A stretch of 64,000 nucleotides of DNA, from assembly GCF_003515065.1 (NCBI RefSeq), contig NZ_QXGH01000016.1, positions 153,183 through 217,182 on the forward strand, written 5' to 3'. Each line of letters begins with the position of its first letter. Within the stretch, counting starts at the first letter, position 1. This DNA comes from Nocardioides immobilis. Its GTDB lineage: Bacteria > Actinomycetota > Actinomycetes > Propionibacteriales > Nocardioidaceae. This document shows, piece after piece, positions 1-6,689 of the stretch. Both the position numbers and the translations under genes were made by a program. The notes below the pieces were generated by a model. It did not search any database. It was not told where the DNA came from and saw nothing but the letters and a program-made list of their open reading frames with translations.

Positions 1-80
1 CCGACAGAGCTCACTTACCCTTGCTGCCTTCCGGCCCTGGGGGAGTTGGGCGAGATGCCGCCGCACGGGGGGTTGCGCCA
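1..80 (-). ncRNA. ffs: Signal recognition particle RNA (small bacterial type), 3' end cut by window edge
   Basis: Read on the minus strand, the stretch contains the SRP domain IV signature GGCCGGAAGGCAGCAAGGG followed by TAAGTGAGCTC, the loop bound by Ffh. The 5' side begins near position 80 with GGCGCAACC, which should pair with a 3' terminus lying left of base 1, so the gene is incomplete here. The RNA joins Ffh in co-translational targeting of membrane proteins. Exact ends are estimates. Confidence 0.85.
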
Positions 81-144
81 ACTCTAGATCATCGCGACCA
101 AGGCGATTTCATCGGCCGGTCACCCGCCCGGTAGCCTCCTCGGC

Positions 145-233
145 GGAGGTATCGCCTAGTGGCCTATGGCGCTCGCTTGGAAAGCGGGTTGGGTTAATAG
201 CCCTCGGGGGTTCGAATCCCCCTACCTCCGCCA
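145..233 (+). tRNA. tRNA-Ser (anticodon GGA)
   Basis: The acceptor arms GGAGGTA (145-151) and TACCTCC (223-229) pair, the discriminator is G230 and CCA is encoded at 231-233. The anticodon loop CTTGGAAAG carries GGA. A long variable arm (GGGTTGGGTTAATAGCCC region) is typical of class II tRNA-Ser, and the T arm reads GGGGGTTCGAATCCCCC. It decodes UCC/UCU. Confidence 0.95.
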
Positions 234-240
234 GAGGCAG

Positions 241-287
241 CTAGCTCGCGCTGGGCCGGCAGATACTGCCGACGCAGCGCGAGCTAG
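241..287 (+). terminator. Nested hairpin after tRNA-Ser, probable terminator
   Basis: CTAGCTCGCGCTG (241-253) pairs perfectly with CAGCGCGAGCTAG (275-287), and inside it CGGCAG (257-262) pairs with CTGCCG (266-271) around an ATA loop. It lies 8 bp after the tRNA. There is no T-run, which is common for actinobacterial hairpin terminators. A 20-bp perfect palindrome follows at 297-316. Confidence 0.6.
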
Positions 288-296
288 TGGCCGGCC

Positions 297-316
297 CGCC
301 CCGCGATCGCGGGGCG
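297..316. repeat. 20-bp perfect palindrome
   Basis: CGCCCCGCGATCGCGGGGCG is fully self-complementary with no spacer. It sits between the tRNA-Ser hairpin and the dipeptidase gene, 56 bp before that gene's start codon, so it could be an operator or part of a second terminator. Function unknown. Confidence 0.5.
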
Positions 317-371
317 ACAGGCCGGGCGGACAGATGCGGCGATGTTCGGATCGACCCGTCACCATGTCTCC

Positions 372-998
372 ATGACGATCCTCCTGTCCGACCCGCGGGT
401 CGGCGCGATCCCGGTCCTCGAGTGTGGGGAGCCGCTGGTCGCGCTGGGCCCCGAGCTCGGGCCGGCACGGGCGCGGGTCCGGGTCGAGCTGGGGGCCCGG
501 CTGGAGGCCGCCAACGCGTCTCTTCCCGACGGGATCCGGCTGCAGGTCGTGGAGGGGCACCGTTCCGAGGCGGTGCAGCGGCAGATCTTCGCGCAGTACG
601 CCGACGAGGTGGCCGCGACGTACCCCGGCATCGGCCGGGCCGACGTCGAGCGGCTCGCGAGCCGGTTCGTCGCTCCGATCGACGTCGCACCCCACGTGGC
701 GGCGGCCGCGGTCGACCTCACCCTCGTCGACGCGAACGGCGCCGAGCTCGACATGGGGACCCCGATCGACGCGACGCCCGAGGAGTCCGACGGGGCGTGC
801 TACTTCGCGTCCCCCGACATCTCCACGTCGGCGCGGGCCAACCGCGTGATCCTCGCCGAGGCGCTCGAGGCGGCCGGCCTGGTCAACTACCCGACCGAGT
901 GGTGGCACTGGTCGTACGGCGACCGCTACTGGGCGCTCGTCACCGGCGCCCCCAACGCGCACTACGGGCCGGTGGACGACCGCGAGGCGGTGGCATGA
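372..998 (+). CDS. D-alanyl-D-alanine dipeptidase-like (M15D, VanX family)
   Basis: A 208-residue cytosolic zinc dipeptidase that would hydrolyse D-Ala-D-Ala. Visible motifs are the substrate arginine in EGHRSE, the zinc pair H108 and D115 in HVAAAAVD, and the catalytic E176/zinc ligand H179 in EWWHW. The spacing fits the VanX/DdpX family. I start at ATG 372 (MTILL) because the upstream in-frame stretch looks non-coding. The stop overlaps the racemase start (ATGA), so the three D-alanine genes are translationally coupled. Next to a racemase and a ligase the likely job is D-Ala-D-Ala turnover or salvage. A part in glycopeptide resistance is possible but no vanRS or vanH is in the window. Confidence 0.85.
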   Translation: MTILLSDPRVGAIPVLECGEPLVALGPELGPARARVRVELGARLEAANASLPDGIRLQVVEGHRSEAVQRQIFAQYADEVAATYPGIGRADVERLASRFVAPIDVAPHVAAAAVDLTLVDANGAELDMGTPIDATPEESDGACYFASPDISTSARANRVILAEALEAAGLVNYPTEWWHWSYGDRYWALVTGAPNAHYGPVDDREAVA

Positions 999-2182
999 CC
1001 CCCTCGCCCGCGGCCGTCGAGGCGGCCGGGTCCATCCCGACCCTCGTCATCGACACCACCGCCGTCACCGCCAACGTCCGGACCATCGGGTCCGCCACCG
1101 ACGGCGAGGTGATGGCGGTCGTCAAGGCCGACGCCTTCGGCCACGGCACCGTGGCCGTCGCGAAGGCGTCGCTCGCCGGCGGCGCCACCCGGTTCGGCGT
1201 CACCACCCTCGCCGAGGCGCTCGACCTGCGGGCCGCCGGCTTCACCGAGCGGATCCTGAGCTGGCTCAACCCGCTCGACGCGGACTTCGCCGCGGCCGCA
1301 GCGCACGGGATCGAGGTCGCCGTACCGGGTCTGGCGCACCTCGCCGCCGTGCGCGCCGCCCCCGGCCTGCGGGTCCACCTCCAGCTCGACACCGGCATGG
1401 CCCGCGACGGCGCCAGCCCGGAGGAGTGGGTCGCGCTGTGCCGCGAGGCGCGTGCGGCCGAGGCCGCCGGCCTGCTGTCGGTCGTCGGCGTGATGGGCCA
1501 CCTCCCCTGCGCCGACCGGCCCGGCCACCCCGCGAACGACGCCGGCCGGGCTCGCTTCGCGTGGGGTCTGCAGACCGCACATGACCTCGGGCTCAGGCCC
1601 GCGGACCACCACCTCGCCGCGACCGCCGCGACGCTCAGCGATCCCCTGAGCCATCACACGATGAGCCGGATCGGCGCCGGCCTGGTCGGGATCGACGAGT
1701 CGCACACGGCGCGGCTGCGGCCGGCGCTCACGCTGACGGCGCCGCTGGTGCAGGTGCGCGAGGTCGCCGCGGGCACGTCGGTCGGCTACGGCCACAGCTG
1801 GCAGGCACCGCGGGACACCCGGCTCGGCCTGCTCGCCCTGGGGTACGCCGACGGCCTCCCCCGGCTCGCCTCCAACCGCGCCGAGGTGCTGGTGGGTGGG
1901 CGCCGGCGCCCGGTCGTCGGGAGGATCTCGATGGACATGACCATCGTCGACCTCGGCGAGGCCGACGGTCCGGACGCGCCACGGGAGGGCGACCTGGCGA
2001 CCGTCTTCGGGCCCGGCGACGCCGGTGAGCCGACTGCTGCCGAGTGGGCGGGCTGGGCCGAGACGCTCGAGCATGAGATCGTCACCGGGCTCGGCCCCCG
2101 CCTCCACCGCATCACGGTCGGCGAGCCGCCGGCCACTCCGAACCGACCGACCCTGACCCCGAAGACGATTGGGATCCGATGA
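995..2182 (+). CDS. alr: Alanine racemase
   Basis: A 395-residue fold-type III PLP enzyme that interconverts L- and D-alanine for peptidoglycan. The PLP lysine is K44 in AVVKADAFGHG and the second catalytic base is Y265 in VGYGHSW, at the numbering of the classical enzyme. GYADG and GRISMDM are the usual C-terminal motifs. ATG 995 overlaps the dipeptidase stop, and the gene's own stop overlaps the ligase start at 2179. Serine racemase activity, as in VanT, cannot be excluded, but there is no membrane domain like that of VanT. Confidence 0.9.
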   Translation: MTPSPAAVEAAGSIPTLVIDTTAVTANVRTIGSATDGEVMAVVKADAFGHGTVAVAKASLAGGATRFGVTTLAEALDLRAAGFTERILSWLNPLDADFAAAAAHGIEVAVPGLAHLAAVRAAPGLRVHLQLDTGMARDGASPEEWVALCREARAAEAAGLLSVVGVMGHLPCADRPGHPANDAGRARFAWGLQTAHDLGLRPADHHLAATAATLSDPLSHHTMSRIGAGLVGIDESHTARLRPALTLTAPLVQVREVAAGTSVGYGHSWQAPRDTRLGLLALGYADGLPRLASNRAEVLVGGRRRPVVGRISMDMTIVDLGEADGPDAPREGDLATVFGPGDAGEPTAAEWAGWAETLEHEIVTGLGPRLHRITVGEPPATPNRPTLTPKTIGIR

Positions 2183-3147
2183 ACCCGCTACGCGTGGCCG
2201 TGATCGGCGGCGGCACCAGCTGCGAGCACGACGTCTCCCTCTCCTCGGCGGCGGCGGCCGGCGCGGCGCTCACCGAGGCCGGCCACGAGGTCGTGCCGCT
2301 GACGATCGACCGCGACGGCGGCTGGCTCGACCAGGGCGGGGAGGCCATCGGCCTGTCCGGCGCGGTCGCGGTGCTGCGCGACTGCCACGTCGCCGTACCC
2401 ATGCTGCACGGGCCGGGCGGCGAGGACGGCACCCTGGCCGCGCTCTGCGACCTCGCGGACGTGCCCTACGTCGGTTCCGCCCTCGGCGCCGGTGCCATCG
2501 CGATGGACAAGTGGGTCACCAAGCTGGTCGCCGAGGCGATCGGCGTCCCCACCGCTCCGGGCACGTTGGTCACCCGCGCGACCGCCGACCAGGTGTCGTT
2601 CACGCACCCGGTTGTGGTGAAGCCGGTCGCGGCGGGCTCCAGCCACGGCGTCTCGATGGTCCGCGAGGCCTCCGAGCTCGCTCCGGCCCTGGACGCGGCC
2701 TTCGCCGTGGATGACCGGGTGCTCGTCGAGGACGTCGTCGAAGGACGTGAGATCGATCTCGCCGTCCTCGGCCGCCCCGACGGCAGCCGGACCGTCCCCC
2801 CGGCGCTCGAGATCGTGGTTCCGGAGTCCGGGATCTTCGACCTCGACAGCAAGTACGACGGGTCCGCGGTGTTCCGGATCCCCCCGCCGATGTCCGAGGC
2901 CGACCGGGAGGCACTGGAGCGGGCCGCGATCGCCGTGTACGACGCCGTCGGCTGCGCAGGCGTGGCCCGGGTCGACTTCTTCCTCACCGCGGACGGCCCG
3001 GTTCTCAACGAGGTCAACACGATCCCGGGCTTCACCGAGCACTCGCAGGTGCCCCGGATGTTCGCCGCGGCCGGGACGTCGTACCCCGAGCTTCTCGACA
3101 TCATGGTCCGGGAGGCAACCTCGGACCGGTCCCCGGCGTCTACCTGA
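2179..3147 (+). CDS. ddl: D-alanine--D-alanine ligase
   Basis: A 322-residue ATP-grasp ligase joining two D-alanines. The N-terminus has the ligase glycine/serine signature GGGTSCEHDVSLSS, followed by VPMLHGPGGEDGTLA. The C-terminus has the metal-binding stretch ending NEVNTIPGFTEHSQ. The omega-loop segment reads FDLDSKYDG and keeps the tyrosine that in DdlB goes with D-Ala-D-Ala rather than D-Ala-D-lactate synthesis; this is an alignment by eye. It is the last gene of the three-gene operon (ATGA overlap with alr). The protein is shorter than most Ddl (about 350-370). A second housekeeping ddl elsewhere is possible. Confidence 0.88.
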   Translation: MNPLRVAVIGGGTSCEHDVSLSSAAAAGAALTEAGHEVVPLTIDRDGGWLDQGGEAIGLSGAVAVLRDCHVAVPMLHGPGGEDGTLAALCDLADVPYVGSALGAGAIAMDKWVTKLVAEAIGVPTAPGTLVTRATADQVSFTHPVVVKPVAAGSSHGVSMVREASELAPALDAAFAVDDRVLVEDVVEGREIDLAVLGRPDGSRTVPPALEIVVPESGIFDLDSKYDGSAVFRIPPPMSEADREALERAAIAVYDAVGCAGVARVDFFLTADGPVLNEVNTIPGFTEHSQVPRMFAAAGTSYPELLDIMVREATSDRSPAST

Positions 3148-3162
3148 GGGTTGCCGTTCCAT

Positions 3163-3234
3163 CACGGGCACAACCGGAGTTCGGTAACTGTCACAAGGTG
3201 TTCCGTCTTGGCAGTTACCATCACTGTGCCCGTG
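3163..3234. repeat. Nested (three-tier) inverted repeat between ddl and the PLD-like gene
   Basis: CACGGGCACA (3163-3172) is matched by TGTGCCCGTG (3225-3234). Inside lie GGTAACTG (3183-3190) and CAGTTACC (3212-3219), and inside that CAAG/CTTG (3194-3197/3207-3210). All arms are perfect and in nested register. It starts 16 bp after the ddl stop and ends 43 bp before the next gene, so it may be the ddl terminator, a structured leader, or overlapping operators. Confidence 0.65.
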
Positions 3235-3277
3235 GACCGGCGCTCCCGCCGCCCACGACCCGGAGTTTGGGGGAAAC

Positions 3278-4675
3278 TTGTTCATCCGTCGCGCCGCAGC
3301 CCTGCTGGCGATCCTGCTTCCGCTGACCCTGCTGCCCGCGTCCGCGATCGGCTACGAGCCACGCGGCGGCGCATCTTTCAACGTCCCGAACCCGTGGGGG
3401 TCGAGCGCCGAGAACACCCGGATCGTCCGGGCGGTCGAGGAGGCGTTCCGCAACGTCAGGCCGACCGCGAAGGACCCGCGGCCGGTGATCCTGCTCGCGG
3501 GCTACCTCTTCGACCGGAAGGCGAGTGCCGACGCTCTCATCGCCGCGTGCAAGCGTGGCGTCTCGGTGCGGGTGATCATCGACCGGGCCGTGGTGTCGAA
3601 GCCGCTCCGTCGCATCGTGACGGCGCTGAACGCCGACAACGTCCGCGACGGCAACAACGACGGCATCGCTGACAGCGACCCGCGCGCCGGCCGGTGCAAC
3701 GGCCCGCTGCCGCCTTCCCACGGCGGCCTCCGCACGCGCGACGACAGCGGCATCCCGCTCATGACCGCGCGCCAGGTCAACGTGAGCCTTCGGGAGCCCA
3801 CCGGCCGCGACGTGACGTGGGGCCGGGACGGCAGCTACGTCCTCCGGTGCTCCGGCAGCTGCCGGGGCGGCGAGGACGCCAACATGCACTCCAAGATCTA
3901 CGCGATGTCGCACACCGGCTCGGCCAACAACGTCGTCATGACCTCGTCGAGCAACCTCAACGCGGGCGGTGCCAACTCGGGCTGGAACGACCTCATCGTG
4001 ATGAAGAGCCGCCCGAAGACCTTCCAGTTCTTCGTCCGCATCCACCGGCTGATGACCGCGCAGAAGCGGGCCGGGCGCAAGCTGGTCGAGTTCAAGGACG
4101 GGCCGTACACCACCCGGATCTTCCCCATGATCGGCGTCGGCGAGCGACGCGACCCGCTGATGGTCGACCTGCGCAAGGTGAAGTGCTCGAGCGCGTTCGG
4201 ACCGACCACGATCCACATCCAGCAGTTCTGGTGGAACGGTCACCGCGGCAACTACATCTGGGACAAGATCCGGAGCCTCGCCCTCAACGGCTGCAAGGTG
4301 AAGATCATCTTCGGCGCCGTGGACAGCGGGCTGCTGAGCCGGATGAAGGACGCCCGGGCGTCCGGACTGATCGAGCTCTGGGACAGCCGGTGGGACACGG
4401 ACCTGGACGGCTGCGTCAACACGCGCACCCACATGAAGGCTGTCGCGATCCGCGGGACCTACGGCACCAACCGGCGTTACGCCGGTGTCTGGACCGGCAC
4501 GGCCAACTGGGCCACCGGATCCCTGACCCGGGGTGACGAGGTCACGCTCAACGTGAGGAGCGCGAGCGTCTGGCGGCAGTACGTCGACCGCTGGAACGTC
4601 GTGAAGCGGCACAGCAGGCTCCAGTGGACCCGCGGCGATCGGGATCCGACACTCCCTCCCTGCAACGACGACTGA
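3278..4675 (+). CDS. Secreted phospholipase D-like protein (two HxK motifs)
   Basis: A 465-residue exported protein. The TTG start follows a GGGGGAA ribosome site, and residues 1-25 (FIRR, a leucine-rich core, ASA-I) form a signal peptide. Two phospholipase D-type half-sites are visible: MHSKIY near residue 204 followed by SSSNLN, and THMKAV near residue 385 followed by GTANW. The aspartate of the classical HKD motif is not obvious in either. PLD-superfamily enzymes act on phosphodiesters through the paired histidines; the substrate here is unknown. A diverged paralogue lies at 18453-19661. Confidence 0.8.
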   Translation: MFIRRAAALLAILLPLTLLPASAIGYEPRGGASFNVPNPWGSSAENTRIVRAVEEAFRNVRPTAKDPRPVILLAGYLFDRKASADALIAACKRGVSVRVIIDRAVVSKPLRRIVTALNADNVRDGNNDGIADSDPRAGRCNGPLPPSHGGLRTRDDSGIPLMTARQVNVSLREPTGRDVTWGRDGSYVLRCSGSCRGGEDANMHSKIYAMSHTGSANNVVMTSSSNLNAGGANSGWNDLIVMKSRPKTFQFFVRIHRLMTAQKRAGRKLVEFKDGPYTTRIFPMIGVGERRDPLMVDLRKVKCSSAFGPTTIHIQQFWWNGHRGNYIWDKIRSLALNGCKVKIIFGAVDSGLLSRMKDARASGLIELWDSRWDTDLDGCVNTRTHMKAVAIRGTYGTNRRYAGVWTGTANWATGSLTRGDEVTLNVRSASVWRQYVDRWNVVKRHSRLQWTRGDRDPTLPPCNDD

Positions 4676-4676
4676 C

Positions 4677-4859
4677 TCACAGGCCCAGGTAGCGGGCGAG
4701 AAGGCTCGCGGCGACGGCTGTCGCCGCCAGGAGCACGCCGGCGATCACGGCCCGAAGCACGCGGGCCGGTTCGTCGTACGGCGAGCCGCTGAGCAGCGCC
4801 GCGACGACACGGCGTCGGTGGAACGCCGCTGCCTCGAGCAGCTCCTTGTTGGTCGCCAC
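4677..4859 (-). CDS. EccB N-terminal-like mini protein (type VII secretion)
   Basis: A 60-residue protein starting at GTG 4859, 4 bp after the eccD stop. The beginning MATNKELLEAAAFHRRRVVAA resembles the conserved cytoplasmic N-terminus of EccB, and residues 35-57 form one transmembrane helix. The chain then stops, so the large extracytoplasmic EccB domain (about 400 residues) is absent. A TGA follows directly (4677-4679) and the convergent PLD-like gene ends one base further. It may be a truncated eccB or a genuine minimal membrane subunit. The family link rests on eye comparison only. Confidence 0.6.
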   Translation of the reverse strand: MATNKELLEAAAFHRRRVVAALLSGSPYDEPARVLRAVIAGVLLAATAVAASLLARYLGL

Positions 4860-4863
4860 CGGC

Positions 4864-5838
4864 CTATCCCCCGGTGATGCGGGCGAGGCCGTGGGTGGCG
4901 ACCAGGAGCAGCGGCGCGAGCGCGACCAGCGCGAGGGTCTCGACCAGGTCGATCGCCCGCGCCCGCAGGATCGCGGGAACAGGGGGCAGCCGGGTGACCC
5001 CGCAGGTCACCAGGCCGGCGAGGACGAGCGTCCCGGCGAGGACGGGGCGGGCGTCCGGGTGGCGCAGCAGCACCGCCACGACGATCACCAGGAGCCCTGC
5101 CAGGCCGCCGGCCGCGTCGACCAGGACCTGGGTGAGCGAGCGGTGCCGCGGCGCGCGCAGGAGCAGCACGAGGCAGCAGTCGACGGCGAGCGCGGCGCCC
5201 GCCGTGCCGTCGGCGACGACCGGCACGGTCACCACCGCCACGAGCCCGACCACCACCGATCCGACCAGGAGCAGCCTGGTCGACCGAACGACCAGCGCCT
5301 CGACCCGATCGGGGTCGGCGGGCGTCCCATCGGCGCGACCGACGCCGACGGCGACGGCCAGGGCAGGCAACGCGTTGCCGGCGAGGACGGCGAGGACGAG
5401 GACGACCGACCAGCCGGTCGTCACCCGGGGGACGAGGTCCCACGCGAGGGCGCCGAGCCCGACGGCGAGGCCCAGCAGGCCGGTCGCACACGTCGTACGG
5501 CGGGTGTCGGCCGGCCGCCACGGGCGCACCCGCGCGACCGCCTCGGCCGTGGCTTCGGCAAGGTCGTCGTGGACGGCCGGCTGCCCTTCGTCGGCCCTGG
5601 CCGCCACGGCGAGCAGGGCGCCGTCGTCGACGCCCTGCTCGCGCAGCCCCTGGTCGGGTCGGAGCCTCCGACCTTGGGCGTGCAACCGGTAGCCCGCGTA
5701 GACCGCTGCGGGGTCGAGCAACCCCACCGCCCGGGCGAGGTCGGGCACCAGCTCGGCCACCGCGACACCACCCGGCACGGCCAGGTCGCTGCGTCGTCCC
5801 CCGGCGACGGCAGTGACCCGGAGCAGCCGTTCGGACAC
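4864..5838 (-). CDS. eccD: Type VII secretion integral membrane protein EccD
   Basis: A 324-residue membrane protein. Residues 1-85 look like the ubiquitin-like domain of EccD/YukD (VSERLLRVTAVAGGRRSDLAVPGG in two parts), and the rest holds about ten hydrophobic helices. EccD forms most of the membrane channel of ESX systems. I choose GTG 5838 because GAGGAG lies 7 bp upstream and the family begins just there. It follows the WXG100 gene by 11 bp and precedes the EccB-like stub by 4 bp, so one operon is likely. At 324 residues it is shorter than mycobacterial EccD (about 470-510). Confidence 0.8.
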   Translation of the reverse strand: MSERLLRVTAVAGGRRSDLAVPGGVAVAELVPDLARAVGLLDPAAVYAGYRLHAQGRRLRPDQGLREQGVDDGALLAVAARADEGQPAVHDDLAEATAEAVARVRPWRPADTRRTTCATGLLGLAVGLGALAWDLVPRVTTGWSVVLVLAVLAGNALPALAVAVGVGRADGTPADPDRVEALVVRSTRLLLVGSVVVGLVAVVTVPVVADGTAGAALAVDCCLVLLLRAPRHRSLTQVLVDAAGGLAGLLVIVVAVLLRHPDARPVLAGTLVLAGLVTCGVTRLPPVPAILRARAIDLVETLALVALAPLLLVATHGLARITGG

Positions 5839-5849
5839 CGGTCGGCTCC

Positions 5850-6149
5850 TCAGACGTCGAAGCGGGCGGCGCCGCGCCGGTCGACCGCCTGGTACTCGGC
5901 GTTCGAGTGGTAGACCGTGCGGTGGCTCTCGTCGAGCAGGTCGCGCATCTCCTTGATGGCACGGTCCCACTCCGCCTTCGCGTGGATGTAGGCCACCTGG
6001 GCGTGGCCGGCCCACTCGCTGCGCAGCGGCTCCAGCTCGGCCTCGAGCCGGTTCATCCGGTCGTCGATGTCCTTGACCGTCTGGTGCATGTCGGTGGCGG
6101 CTTGGTCGAGCGCGCCGTGCTGGACGCGCAGGCCGTCGAGGTTGACCAT
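5850..6149 (-). CDS. WXG100 family protein (EsxA/ESAT-6-like)
   Basis: A 99-residue helical-hairpin protein with the turn motif W-A-G in SEWAGHAQVAY and a following YxxxE-like helix region. These proteins are secreted as dimers by type VII systems and lack a signal peptide. The ATG at 6149 has AAGGAGACAAGAG just upstream. It forms a pair with the WXG100 gene at 6205-6522 and lies directly before eccD. Confidence 0.85.
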   Translation of the reverse strand: MVNLDGLRVQHGALDQAATDMHQTVKDIDDRMNRLEAELEPLRSEWAGHAQVAYIHAKAEWDRAIKEMRDLLDESHRTVYHSNAEYQAVDRRGAARFDV

Positions 6150-6204
6150 CTCTTGTCTCCTTCGGGTGGTGTCGGTGTCGTCGGGGTCGCTGGGGTCGGC
6201 GGCG

Positions 6205-6522
6205 TCAGCCGAGCCGGCCCTGCAGCTGGCGGTAGGTCGCACCGACCTCGTCGTCGGTGGCGGTGTTGTCCTGCTCGGTGGTGGTCAGGGCGCCGGCGAA
6301 GTCGTCGAGGGCGGTGACGATGGTCCGCTGCTTCTCGATCCACGCCTGGTGGAGGATGAAGAACGCCTGCGCGCCCCGGCCGCCCCAGCGCCCCTGCACA
6401 CCGGCGATCTGGCCGTCGAGACGGGCGCTGTAGGCGTTGAAGTCGGTCCGTGCTTCGGTCACGAGACCGGCAGCATGACTCAGGGTGCCGTCGCCCTGGC
6501 CGAACTCATCAGGCTTCGCCAT
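6205..6522 (-). CDS. WXG100 family protein (EsxB/CFP-10-like)
   Basis: A 105-residue protein with the W-G-G turn in QGRWGGRGAQAFF flanked by two amphipathic helices. This is the usual partner of the EsxA-like protein and the likely substrate recognised by EccC. Start ATG 6522 has GAAGGAG just upstream. It is the first gene of the minus-strand ESX operon; eccC is divergent, with 167 bp between the two starts, so that gap should hold both promoters. Confidence 0.85.
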   Translation of the reverse strand: MAKPDEFGQGDGTLSHAAGLVTEARTDFNAYSARLDGQIAGVQGRWGGRGAQAFFILHQAWIEKQRTIVTALDDFAGALTTTEQDNTATDDEVGATYRQLQGRLG

Positions 6523-6689
6523 GGTGGTGCTCCTTCTCGGTGTCACGTGCTGTGGCGGCGGCACCGATCGGTGCCGACGGACCCCGGTGTGCCCGCGTCG
6601 CCGACTGCCGCAAACCGGGGTACGGCGTTGTCCACAGGCTGCGGCCGGGGCGGTTCCGCGCGGCGACGCTCCGGGGTTGACTCCCCGGC

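Noticed and set aside
372..3147. Glycopeptide resistance (van) cluster
   Set aside because: No vanH, vanRS or D-Lac-type ligase signature is visible; the ligase keeps the D-Ala-D-Ala tyrosine. Left as an open possibility only.
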